From positions 1 through 64,000 of the forward strand of contig JABSRU010000009.1 in the NCBI GenBank assembly GCA_013214965.1: a DNA stretch of 64,000 bases, read 5' to 3'. The notes below the pieces were generated by a model. That model was given only the letters and a program-made list of their open reading frames with translations. It searched no databases and was not told the DNA's origin. A program made the position numbers and the translations under genes. The stretch is from Gammaproteobacteria bacterium. GTDB taxonomy: Bacteria; Pseudomonadota; Gammaproteobacteria; Enterobacterales; Psychrobiaceae. Below, piece after piece: positions 26,014-34,652 of the stretch. How positions within the stretch are numbered: the stretch's first letter is position 1; each line of letters opens with the position of its first letter.

Positions 26014-28617
26014 TTACAGACGGAATGAAGCGCGGATAAAGAAGTTCCGGCCGTTATCCTGACTTAAACGCATCGCATCATATGACGTATCAAGACGCTG
26101 CACTGTGACCTCACCTAACAGATTCGTCGCATCGAACGACAGATCAATATTTTCGGAAACATGCCATGTCACACTACCATCTAAGAAAGCATGCTCATCC
26201 CAGACCACGTTACCACCGATACCGGTACTTTGCCCTAAATAAGCATCACGGTAGGTATACGCTAGACGAGTCGCAATAAAATCATTCTCATAAAAACCAG
26301 TAATGTTATAGGTATTACGTGAATTACCCGGTAAATCGACATTCTCACTACCAAGCAACTTACCATCGGCATCTAAGATATTACGTTTGCCGAAACCGTC
26401 AGAATAGGTGTAGTTTACCATCACCCCAAAATCACCAAAGTTTTGCTGATACTGTAACTCAATCCCTTGAACCTTGCCGCCTAAGCCTTGGGCTGGAGAG
26501 CGAACCGTAATATCAACACCACTAACCTTTTGAATCGACTCTTGACCGTTAGCAACAATAAACGATTGAATATCTTTACTAAATAAAGTCGCAGACGCTA
26601 AACCTTCTTCGTTAAAGTACCACTCAAGTCCGAGATCCATTTGGGTCGCGCGATATGGATCCAGATCCACCGAGCCCCGTGACATTTCGTTACGAATAGG
26701 ATCAAAGGTAAATGAGGGTAATAGGAAGGTATAATTAGGACGACTCATCACGCGGGCAGCAGAGGCACGGAAAATAAGATCTTCGCTAACATCAATAGCT
26801 AAGTTAAAACTTGGCAAGAAGTCAGCGTATTTATTGGTTTCTTTAACGCGTTTGTCTGAATTTTCATCGGCATTGAGCGCGATCGGATCATAGAACTGCG
26901 CCGACGTATCCGTTTCAACATAACGTAAACCAACATTACCGCGGAAACCTTCCCCGTCAAAATTACCTTGTACATAAATCGCAGTGGTCTTCTCATTCAC
27001 TGAGCCCCATGATGATTTGTTTAAGTCTTTACTGGTGACTTTATCATCAATGTAATCCGCAAAAGCCACACCATTAATTCTTGCAATATTAGTCGGTGTT
27101 TCACCTAATAAACCAGCGCCGGAATGTTCAAAAGTACCGTTGGCGAAGTTTGCTTTGGTGACACCGCCATTTTTATCAAAATCGTAGGCATCAGGATTAA
27201 TGGTCCAATCGTTGGTGAAGTTCTTAAAATCATGATCCCGTACTTTAAGTCCTGTCTCAATCGAATTAAAGGCGCCAAGTTCAACGTCAAAGCTAAAGTC
27301 TACTTGAGCATAAAATTCTTCATCACTACGAATGTTTTCAGTAACACGGCCATCAACTAATCGTTGGTCACTGTGATCAGATGGATCAACACCATGGGGC
27401 ACTAACAGCATCGCTTCACGATGAGTGAAATCAAACTCAATCGACTGGTTTGGCTGCGGTGAGGTCCAAAAACCGTTGTAAGTACCGCCATTACCACCGG
27501 TCGATTCGGTTTTACCGATAGTGCCGGTTACCGAATAGTTATCACTTGAATATTCAACATCAAATGAAATCACTTGAGAGTCTACTTTAGCGCGACGAGT
27601 GTTCGTATCATCACTAGGACCTTGGGTTGCAGTGCCATTAAGGGCATTGCCATGTGTTGGTGAGTATTTAGTCGCACCGGTTACATTATCGTTGCGAATA
27701 TCTTTACCATCAGCATCTTTAGCTGGAGGAATATACAGATAATTTTGGTTTGTATTACCAGCATCTAATTCAATTTTAAGATAATGACCGGTAAAAAGTA
27801 AATTTTCTGACGGTGAAAATTGCGCGGTTAAATCAATAGTGTCCCGTTGACGATCTTGATTAAATTCAGAAATACCAGCACCGGCCCAACCATCATCAAG
27901 ATAATTTTCAGCTTTGTGGGCGCGACCAATGGTTTCAACCGTTGATATTAACCCTAAAAGACCAAACGTTTCTTCGTCATTTTTCCAGCTAGCGAGCCCA
28001 GTCATCGCTAAACCATTGTCTTTAGCAATGCTATTGCGTTGCATTTCAGCAGACACAAATACCGTGTTCGCGTCTAAATCTAATGGTTTACGGGTACGCA
28101 TCACGATAGTACCACCAATGCCGCCCTCATCGAGAGAAGCAGTTGGTGATTTGTAAACATCAACCCCTGCCACTAGCTCAGTTGGCATTAAATCCATATT
28201 AAAGGCACGAGACAATGGCTGTTGTGAGAACCAACCCGTCGACGCGACATAATTACCGTTTAACGTAACACTGGTTAGCTCTGGATTTGTACCACGGATG
28301 GAAACTGCACCACCTTCACCCGCAAAATTACGGGCAATCGCAACACCCGGGACACGTTGCAGTGACTCAGCAATATTTTTATCAGGGAATTTACCGATGT
28401 CTTCGGCTGAAATAGAATCCACCACGGCATTAGCAAAACGCTTAACGTTTAATGCTTGCTTTTGTGATGCTCGAATACCTGTAACTTGAATGACTTCAAC
28501 ATCACTAGCGACTTTGCCTGCTTTCTCAGCGGCTATTACTGGTATGGCAGTAAGGCTGCCCATACCAATCGCAACACTGGTTGCTAGCAAATGTTTTTTA
28601 AAATTAATTTTTGACAT
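26014..28617 (-). CDS. TonB-dependent receptor, chitooligosaccharide/GlcNAc type
   Basis: Outer-membrane energy-coupled importer, 867 residues. Signal peptide to VIAA (~residue 30), then a TonB-box-like segment DVEVIQVTGIR, a plug domain (SISAEDIGKFPDKNIAESLQ...RVPGVAI, SIRGTNPELTSVTLNG) and a 22-strand barrel ending in FFIRASFRL. The QRVPGV and DxGIGGTIVMRTRKP features match the TonB-Xanth-Caul receptor subfamily. An AAAGGAA site precedes the ATG at 28617. A NagR-type operator lies 50 bases upstream. The substrate is inferred from that operator and the linked hexosaminidase. Confidence 0.93.
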   Translation of the reverse strand: MSKINFKKHLLATSVAIGMGSLTAIPVIAAEKAGKVASDVEVIQVTGIRASQKQALNVKRFANAVVDSISAEDIGKFPDKNIAESLQRVPGVAIARNFAGEGGAVSIRGTNPELTSVTLNGNYVASTGWFSQQPLSRAFNMDLMPTELVAGVDVYKSPTASLDEGGIGGTIVMRTRKPLDLDANTVFVSAEMQRNSIAKDNGLAMTGLASWKNDEETFGLLGLISTVETIGRAHKAENYLDDGWAGAGISEFNQDRQRDTIDLTAQFSPSENLLFTGHYLKIELDAGNTNQNYLYIPPAKDADGKDIRNDNVTGATKYSPTHGNALNGTATQGPSDDTNTRRAKVDSQVISFDVEYSSDNYSVTGTIGKTESTGGNGGTYNGFWTSPQPNQSIEFDFTHREAMLLVPHGVDPSDHSDQRLVDGRVTENIRSDEEFYAQVDFSFDVELGAFNSIETGLKVRDHDFKNFTNDWTINPDAYDFDKNGGVTKANFANGTFEHSGAGLLGETPTNIARINGVAFADYIDDKVTSKDLNKSSWGSVNEKTTAIYVQGNFDGEGFRGNVGLRYVETDTSAQFYDPIALNADENSDKRVKETNKYADFLPSFNLAIDVSEDLIFRASAARVMSRPNYTFLLPSFTFDPIRNEMSRGSVDLDPYRATQMDLGLEWYFNEEGLASATLFSKDIQSFIVANGQESIQKVSGVDITVRSPAQGLGGKVQGIELQYQQNFGDFGVMVNYTYSDGFGKRNILDADGKLLGSENVDLPGNSRNTYNITGFYENDFIATRLAYTYRDAYLGQSTGIGGNVVWDEHAFLDGSVTWHVSENIDLSFDATNLLGEVTVQRLDTSYDAMRLSQDNGRNFFIRASFRL

Positions 28618-28666
28618 TGGCTTTCCTTTGATCCGGTTTATTTAATTATTATATTTGTTTACTACT

Positions 28667-28684
28667 AATGACAACGCTGTCATG
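28667..28684. promoter_or_regulatory. NagR operator upstream of the TonB receptor
   Basis: AATGACAACGCTGTCATG, 17 of 18 bases like the other sites and nearly palindromic. Reading the minus strand, its distal half supplies TTGTCA, a possible -35 box, with TATAAT or TAATAA 15-17 bases downstream (28646-28653). This lies 50 bases before the receptor start. Confidence 0.82.
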
Positions 28685-28766
28685 ACGTTGTATAAAAACC
28701 ATACACTTTATTTAATCTATTTGCTACAAAAAAATAACAACTCAATTATTATTTTGTAAGAAAGCA

Positions 28767-29864
28767 TTATACTTTTATTATTATTTTATTTTTATACAAT
28801 AGGTTAGAAACAAACCAAAACAATATTACATGCAATAATGCAAATATTAACGAAGCCAAATTATCCGTAAAAATAACATTGAGCCGCTCAAATAAATAAT
28901 CATTAAGGTTGATCAACTGATCATTTTCAGTAACGGAAATCAAATAATAAGTACTGACCCATAACCATGACAACACATAAATAAACATCGGATTGGTACC
29001 ATAAACTAATAATGGCTCAACCAGTCGAGTATGACCCTTTAAATCCACTAACCAGATAAAAAATGACAGTACCAATAGTGCGCAAGCAGATGAAAATAAT
29101 ACATAAGAGCTGGTCCACAATGATTTGTTTAACGGAAAAACAAAATGCCAACATAGTGCAATAATTAACATAATCACTGCCGCCAGTAATAAATTTAACA
29201 TCCCTTGTTTTTTATTTTTGGCACGATTAAGCCATTTGGTGGCCTCAAAACCAATCAAGACATTAACAATGGCAGGCAAGGTACTTAATAAACCTTCGGG
29301 CTCAAATGCTAATCCTTTACCTTGATATAAATGGTCGGCGCCTAATACGATTAAATCAACCGTTCTAACCATGTTATTTGCCAGGGAAAAAGCATCTGTC
29401 GTTCCAGCTAACGTTAATAACCACCAATAGCCTAACAAAATAGCAATACTGGTCGCAATCAGTGCTTGCGGTTTCAGCGTTAACACTAAGATAGCAGCGA
29501 CACCATAAGCAATACCTAGCCGTTGTAATACCCCCATCACTCTTAAATCACCCAAGCCACTCGTGTGACTATAAGCATTGAGTAATAAACCCAACAAAAA
29601 AATTAGCACACTGCGTTTAATAATTTTGAAAATGGCAGCAGTATCACAGTTAAAGTTCGACTTCAAAAATGAAAAATATAACGCCGAACCAATAATAAAT
29701 AAAAAGAATGGAAAAATGAGATCGGTCGGCGTTACCCCATGCCAATCAGCGTGTAGCAGCGGAGTATAAATCGCCGCCCAGGAGCCTGGCGTGTTGACCA
29801 AGATCATTAAAGCAATGGTCAATCCCCTAAAAGCATCTAGTGCTACATACCGTACATTACTCAT
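28767..29864 (-). CDS. nagX: NagX, GlcNAc-linked membrane protein (HGSNAT-like)
   Basis: 365-residue integral membrane protein with about ten hydrophobic segments. The conserved opening LDAFRGLTIALMILVNTPGSW and DLIFPFFLFIIG are typical of the DUF5009/DUF1624 family related to heparan-alpha-glucosaminide N-acetyltransferase. In Shewanella-type pathways this gene is called nagX. The activity is unproven: it may acetylate or transport an amino sugar at the inner membrane. It begins 13 bases after pgi with a GAGGTAG site, so the two form one transcript behind the NagR operator at 31572. Confidence 0.85.
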   Translation of the reverse strand: MSNVRYVALDAFRGLTIALMILVNTPGSWAAIYTPLLHADWHGVTPTDLIFPFFLFIIGSALYFSFLKSNFNCDTAAIFKIIKRSVLIFLLGLLLNAYSHTSGLGDLRVMGVLQRLGIAYGVAAILVLTLKPQALIATSIAILLGYWWLLTLAGTTDAFSLANNMVRTVDLIVLGADHLYQGKGLAFEPEGLLSTLPAIVNVLIGFEATKWLNRAKNKKQGMLNLLLAAVIMLIIALCWHFVFPLNKSLWTSSYVLFSSACALLVLSFFIWLVDLKGHTRLVEPLLVYGTNPMFIYVLSWLWVSTYYLISVTENDQLINLNDYLFERLNVIFTDNLASLIFALLHVILFWFVSNLLYKNKIIIKV

Positions 29865-29877
29865 AGATCCACTACCT

Positions 29878-31515
29878 CTATTTATTTTGATGATAATAAG
29901 CGATTAATCGACTCGTTGAACAGTCATGCTCAGCATTATCTTCTTGAGCACTTAGTTCTTGTTGAATGCTGGCCGCCAGTCCCTTCCCTAATTCAACGCC
30001 CCATTGATCAAATGAGCAAATCTCAAGCACTATCCCTTGCACAAAAATTTTGTGTTCATATAACGCAATAAGACTGCCTAATGTTTTTGGATCAATACGT
30101 TGTAACAATAAGGTATTAGTGGGACGATTGCCGGCATGAACTTTATGAGGGGCTAATTTATCAATGTATTCCTGTGAGCGACCTTTGGCCGTCAAATCAG
30201 CGCGTACTTGCTCTTCATTGACACCGGTCATTAATGCCTGAGTTTGAGCAAAGAAGTTCGACATTAAGGTTTCATGATGTCCTTTCACTGGTGTCACGGA
30301 CTCGATCGAACCAATAAAGTCAGCAGGCACGACATTATTACTTTGATGCAAATACTGATAAAAGGCATGCTGACCATTGATCCCCAATCCACCCCAAATG
30401 GATGGTACCGTCGGATAATCGACCGGGGTACCATTCCAGGTGACTGACTTACCATTAGATTCCATTTCCGCTTGCTGTAAATAAGCAGCGAGCATATGCA
30501 ACGTTTGATCGTAGGGTAATATAGCTTGAGATTTACACCCTAAAAATGTGGTATTCCAAACACTTAACAATGCCATAATCACTGGCATATTTTTCTCTAG
30601 TGGCGTTTGTTTAAAGTGAATGTCCATTTCATAAGCCCCTAATAATAGCTGCTCAAATTTGTCAAAACCCAAATCAAGGGCCACAGGCAAACCAATGGCT
30701 GACCATAATGAAAAACGTCCACCGACCCAGTCCCACATTTTAAAAATATTTTCTTTAGCAATCCCAAACGCCAAGGCATTTTTTTGATTAACCGTTACCG
30801 CGACAAAATGTTTCTCGATCGCTTTCGGATCAAATGATGAAGCCGTCAGCCAATTGAGAGCGGTCTGAGCGTTGGTCATGGTTTCCGTAGTCGTAAATGT
30901 TTTTGATGACACCACAAACAACACTTTTCGTGGATCGAGCGGCCGTAAAATTTCAACAATCTGCGCACCATCAACATTAGAGACATAATGAACATTAACC
31001 GTATTATCACTGTAATGTTTGAGTGCTTCGGTGACCATTTGCGGACCTAGATTAGAACCACCGACTCCAATATTAACAATATCGGTGATCCGCTTTCCTG
31101 AATACCCCAGCCAATGCCCTTGCCTAAAATTAGTCACAAAGGTCTTCATTTTTGCTAATTGCTGTTGGATTTGTTGCGCGATATCTTTATCATCAATGGT
31201 AATTTTTTGTTGACTAAAATCACGTAAGGCGGTGTGTAATACCGCCCGTTCCTCGGTGAGGTTAATCGCTTCACCAGCAAACATCTTGTCGCGCCATTGT
31301 TCGACATGAGTCGCTTGGGCTAACGCATTTAATACCAACATTGTTTCACTATCAATCAGGTTTTTTGAGTAATCGAGCAACATATTGGGCAATTCAATCG
31401 AGAATTTATCGAAACGATCTGGATCATCATCAAACAGTTGATTCATATGTTGGGTTTGCTTCTTTTGTGCTAAAAACTCTAATTGCTGCCAACTTGACAA
31501 CTGACGACGAGACAT
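29878..31515 (-). CDS. pgi: glucose-6-phosphate isomerase
   Basis: Interconverts glucose-6-phosphate and fructose-6-phosphate in the cytoplasm. Typical motifs are NIGVGGSNLGPQMV, VSSKTFTTTET, the catalytic Glu region VWNTTFLG...QQAEMESNGKS, the His in GQHAFYQYLHQ, and FDQWGVELGKGLA near the C-terminus. The frame is open to 31530. The ATG at 31515 with a GGAG site is preferred, giving 545 residues, normal for Pgi. Its promoter carries a NagR-type palindrome and nagX follows, so this copy appears dedicated to GlcNAc catabolism. Confidence 0.96.
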   Translation of the reverse strand: MSRRQLSSWQQLEFLAQKKQTQHMNQLFDDDPDRFDKFSIELPNMLLDYSKNLIDSETMLVLNALAQATHVEQWRDKMFAGEAINLTEERAVLHTALRDFSQQKITIDDKDIAQQIQQQLAKMKTFVTNFRQGHWLGYSGKRITDIVNIGVGGSNLGPQMVTEALKHYSDNTVNVHYVSNVDGAQIVEILRPLDPRKVLFVVSSKTFTTTETMTNAQTALNWLTASSFDPKAIEKHFVAVTVNQKNALAFGIAKENIFKMWDWVGGRFSLWSAIGLPVALDLGFDKFEQLLLGAYEMDIHFKQTPLEKNMPVIMALLSVWNTTFLGCKSQAILPYDQTLHMLAAYLQQAEMESNGKSVTWNGTPVDYPTVPSIWGGLGINGQHAFYQYLHQSNNVVPADFIGSIESVTPVKGHHETLMSNFFAQTQALMTGVNEEQVRADLTAKGRSQEYIDKLAPHKVHAGNRPTNTLLLQRIDPKTLGSLIALYEHKIFVQGIVLEICSFDQWGVELGKGLAASIQQELSAQEDNAEHDCSTSRLIAYYHQNK

Positions 31516-31571
31516 AAAAACTCCGATCATTGACGCTAAAATAACAATGACAGTACCATAAAAAAAAACAC

Positions 31572-31589
31572 AATGACAACGCTGTCATT
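31572..31589. promoter_or_regulatory. NagR operator between pgi-nagX and nagR
   Basis: AATGACAACGCTGTCATT in the divergent promoter region, 57 bases before pgi and 94 before nagR. It could control both directions, giving NagR autoregulation. An additional half-site-like CTGTCATTG occurs on the minus strand around 31546-31554. Confidence 0.83.
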
Positions 31590-31682
31590 TATTGTGAATT
31601 AATAAAAACAAAAATAATGATTGAGATAATATACAAAACTAAATAATCTTAAGGGTTCATTAGCAATTATCTTGGTCAAAAA

Positions 31683-32702
31683 ATGAAAAGTACCATTATT
31701 GATGTCGCAAAACATGCGGGCGTTTCAATGAAAACAGTATCGCGAGTGACCAATAATGAGTCCTCCGTGCGCCAAGCGACCCGCGATAAAGTCATGGCCT
31801 CAATAAAAGCATTAAAATATCAGCCTAATTTAGCAGCCCGTAACCTCGCGACCACCAAATCTTATTCCATTGCTTATATTTATGATAACCCCAATGCTTA
31901 TTATATTATCGATATGCAAAATGGTATTTTAGAGCAATGTAAAAGCCAAGGTTATGAGTTACTTATCCACCCTTGTAATGCTAATAGCGAAGGAATTGTT
32001 GATCAGTTAATTACGATGATTAAACAGGCTCAAATTGCAGGTATAGTGTTAACCCCGCCTTTTTCTGAAATGCCCGAATTTATCGACCGTTTAACCGAGG
32101 CTAAAATCGCTTTTGTCAGGATTTTATCCGGTAGTAAACTTCCAGACCACCTATCACCTTGCGTGCTCGTTAATGATCAACAAGCCGCTTTTGATATTAC
32201 AGAGCATTTAATTAGTTTAGGACATAGTGATATAGCATTTATCAGTGGTGGCAAAGAGCATCAATCCACTTTCGAGCGACTCAATGGCTATAAAGCCGCG
32301 TTAAAAGCTCATAAAATATCGCTTAACCCCAATTTTATTATCGATGGCGAATATTCATTTGAATCCGGTGTGCAAGGCGCTCAAACATTAATGAAGTTGC
32401 CTAATAAGCCCAGTGCAATCTTTTCTTGTAACGATGAAATTGCAGCAGGAGCCTTATTTGCTTCACGTTTAATCAACATCGATATACCTAAACAGTTATC
32501 CATCGTTGGGTTCGAGAATAGTCCTTTTTCACGCCAAACATGGCCAACGTTAACCACCGCAGACCAACCTAATGTAACAATAGCAAAACAAGCTACAGCC
32601 ATGTTGATCAACTCAATTAAACAGCCACCCTTAGGCCATCATTACGAAATTTTTACCCCCAAATTAATTAAGCGCGATTCCAGTTCAAAAGTAATAACTT
32701 GA
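31683..32702 (+). CDS. nagR: LacI family transcriptional regulator NagR
   Basis: 339-residue repressor. The N-terminal helix-turn-helix STIIDVAKHAGVSMKTVSRV and hinge helix (YQPNLAARNLAT) are of LacI type. They are followed by a periplasmic-binding-like effector domain (SIAYIYDN..., FISGGKE, AIFSCNDEIAAGA, SIVGFENSP). It is divergent from pgi-nagX across one of three identical palindromes, the classical layout for a local repressor. The inducer is expected to be GlcNAc-6-phosphate or a related metabolite from the Shewanella precedent. The ribosome site is weak. Confidence 0.9.
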   Translation: MKSTIIDVAKHAGVSMKTVSRVTNNESSVRQATRDKVMASIKALKYQPNLAARNLATTKSYSIAYIYDNPNAYYIIDMQNGILEQCKSQGYELLIHPCNANSEGIVDQLITMIKQAQIAGIVLTPPFSEMPEFIDRLTEAKIAFVRILSGSKLPDHLSPCVLVNDQQAAFDITEHLISLGHSDIAFISGGKEHQSTFERLNGYKAALKAHKISLNPNFIIDGEYSFESGVQGAQTLMKLPNKPSAIFSCNDEIAAGALFASRLINIDIPKQLSIVGFENSPFSRQTWPTLTTADQPNVTIAKQATAMLINSIKQPPLGHHYEIFTPKLIKRDSSSKVIT

Positions 32703-32744
32703 GTTATACTTATCCCCGTGAGTCTTTAAATTCCCGCTGAAGTC

Positions 32745-33395
32745 ATGCATTTCCATTGGTCACGGGTATATATGTATAAATTTTTATTTATACTCAACAT
32801 TAACGATAATTGTCTTGTTTTGGATTTGTTCTTGAAAAATTTTACTTCAATAGCCTTGCTGATCAGTAAAACTATTATCCTTTATTTTTTAGGGGGAATG
32901 CTGCTGCTTTCAATAAGTAGTCAGGCAGCATCACCTCGAGACCGAGAATATCAAATAAAAGCAGCCTTCATCTCCAATTTTATCAAATATGCTCACTGGC
33001 GTAATATTCCGGCCAATACCTTTAGTTTTTGCACCACCAGCGAACGTGTTAACACCATTGTCGAATTAGGGCTAGATAAGGAACGCTGGCATAATAAAAT
33101 GCCTCGCTTTTATGTGGTGACTCCGGGTAAGGAAAGTCGTTGCCAACTACTATTCATTGACCGAGAACACCATCAGGAATGGCAAGATTACCTGACGAAA
33201 AAACGCTTGAAAAACATTTTAATGATTGGAGAAAAACAAGGGTTTGCTCGTCATATCGGTCATATTAATTTCTTTTTAGCCGACAACAAATTACGTTTTG
33301 AAATTAATAGCCAACGCTTAGCCAGCGATCAACTTAATTTAAGCTCAAGTTTATTAAGACTTGCCAGGATTGTTCATTCTGAGGGCGTTGAATAA
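32745..33395 (+). CDS. YfiR family periplasmic protein
   Basis: The C-terminal ~160 residues match the YfiR/DUF4154 family: EYQIKAAFISNFIKYAHWR at the mature N-terminus, CTTSE, CQLLFID, ILMIGEKQGFARHIGHINFF. In Pseudomonas, YfiR is a periplasmic repressor of the diguanylate cyclase YfiN. Here the next gene, overlapping by one base (TAATG), is such a cyclase, so the same pairing is likely. The start is uncertain: the ATG at 32745 gives a long N-tail. An in-frame TTG at 32832 or ATG at 32772 gives a more normal signal peptide ending SSQAA. Confidence 0.82.
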   Translation: MHFHWSRVYMYKFLFILNINDNCLVLDLFLKNFTSIALLISKTIILYFLGGMLLLSISSQAASPRDREYQIKAAFISNFIKYAHWRNIPANTFSFCTTSERVNTIVELGLDKERWHNKMPRFYVVTPGKESRCQLLFIDREHHQEWQDYLTKKRLKNILMIGEKQGFARHIGHINFFLADNKLRFEINSQRLASDQLNLSSSLLRLARIVHSEGVE

Positions 33396-34630
33396 TGATA
33401 TCAAAAATGATTCTACAATTATCTATTGCCCAAAAAACCGTTTGCCTGATTGTCTTGGTCAGCATGCTTTCGATTATGATTACCATCGCAGGGCTCAGTA
33501 TTAATCAGTTTCAATCGAGCCAAATAGACATGAAACGAGAAGTCATTACCTTAAGTAATGTCATTGCTAAAAATATGACTGCGGCCATTGTGTTTAAAGA
33601 TAGTTTTGCGGCCCAAGAGCTACTCGACGCCCTAAAATATCAACCAATGATTGAATACGCTAAAGTGGAAAATTCCGAGCATTCTTTAGTGGTCACCTAT
33701 GGCACAGCTCATACCTTAGCATCCATTGAAAAAGAGGGATTGCTACAGTTTAATGTTCCTTTAATGTTCGACGATAAAAAAATTGGTCACATGATGATTT
33801 TGGCTAATAACATCGAATATGATAAAAAAATCAAAGTCTACTTATCGGTAGTAATGTCGGTCATTTTCATCTCTTTGGTCTTTTCAGTTCTTTTGTCGAT
33901 ATGGGTCCAACGGCGTTTTGCAACCCCGATTATCCACCTTGCGAAAATAGCAAATGAAATAGCCGAGTCGGGAAATTATCACTTGCGAGCGCAATCAAAA
34001 TTTAAAGGAGAAATCGGTCAGCTCATTTCAGTATTCAATGGTATGCTCAATAAAATTGATGGTCGTGAACAAGAGCTAGAAGCACTAGTGCTTCATCGAA
34101 CTCAGGAACTAGAGCTACTTAACCAACAATTAGCAAATCAAGCTTATCATGACTCTTTAACAAAATTACCCAATCGATCATTATTTGAAGACCGGTTAAA
34201 GCAATCGATCGCCCATGCTGCCAGAGAAGGCACTCAAGTTGCTCTGATGTTTATTGACCTAGACAATTTTAAAGAAGTTAATGACACTTGGGGCCACGCC
34301 GCTGGTGACGCTTTATTATGTCAAGTCGCTCGACGGCTAGAATCACAATGCCGTAAGATGGATTCGGTCGCACGGATCGGCGGCGACGAGTTTACCCTAT
34401 TGTTAATATTAGAAGAGGATGACGATATTTCCGAAATATCTCGTCGGATCATCGACATTTTTCAAGTGCCTTTCGATATTTTAGATAAACCTTTGTTGAT
34501 CACCATGAGTATAGGGGTAGCGATTTACCCAATCCACGGTTATGATTATGATGTCCTTAAAACAAAATCAGATGAAGCAATGTATCAAGCTAAACGCTTA
34601 GGTCGAAATCAATTTTGTATTCACCAATAA
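33395..34630 (+). CDS. membrane diguanylate cyclase, YfiN-like (CHASE8-HAMP-GGDEF)
   Basis: Makes cyclic di-GMP. Membrane helix at ~15-38, a periplasmic CHASE8-like sensor (~40-145), a second membrane helix (~150-172), HAMP (~175-225) and a GGDEF domain (~250-411). The active-site GGDEF motif is intact near residue 329. The inhibitory I-site RKMD sits five residues before it, so product inhibition is expected. There is no EAL domain. The domain order equals YfiN/TpbB, and the preceding overlapping gene is a YfiR homologue. An outer-membrane TonB receptor follows 22 bases later. Confidence 0.9.
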   Translation: MISKMILQLSIAQKTVCLIVLVSMLSIMITIAGLSINQFQSSQIDMKREVITLSNVIAKNMTAAIVFKDSFAAQELLDALKYQPMIEYAKVENSEHSLVVTYGTAHTLASIEKEGLLQFNVPLMFDDKKIGHMMILANNIEYDKKIKVYLSVVMSVIFISLVFSVLLSIWVQRRFATPIIHLAKIANEIAESGNYHLRAQSKFKGEIGQLISVFNGMLNKIDGREQELEALVLHRTQELELLNQQLANQAYHDSLTKLPNRSLFEDRLKQSIAHAAREGTQVALMFIDLDNFKEVNDTWGHAAGDALLCQVARRLESQCRKMDSVARIGGDEFTLLLILEEDDDISEISRRIIDIFQVPFDILDKPLLITMSIGVAIYPIHGYDYDVLKTKSDEAMYQAKRLGRNQFCIHQ

Positions 34631-34652
34631 CGTATAAGGCTTTACCTGCTCA

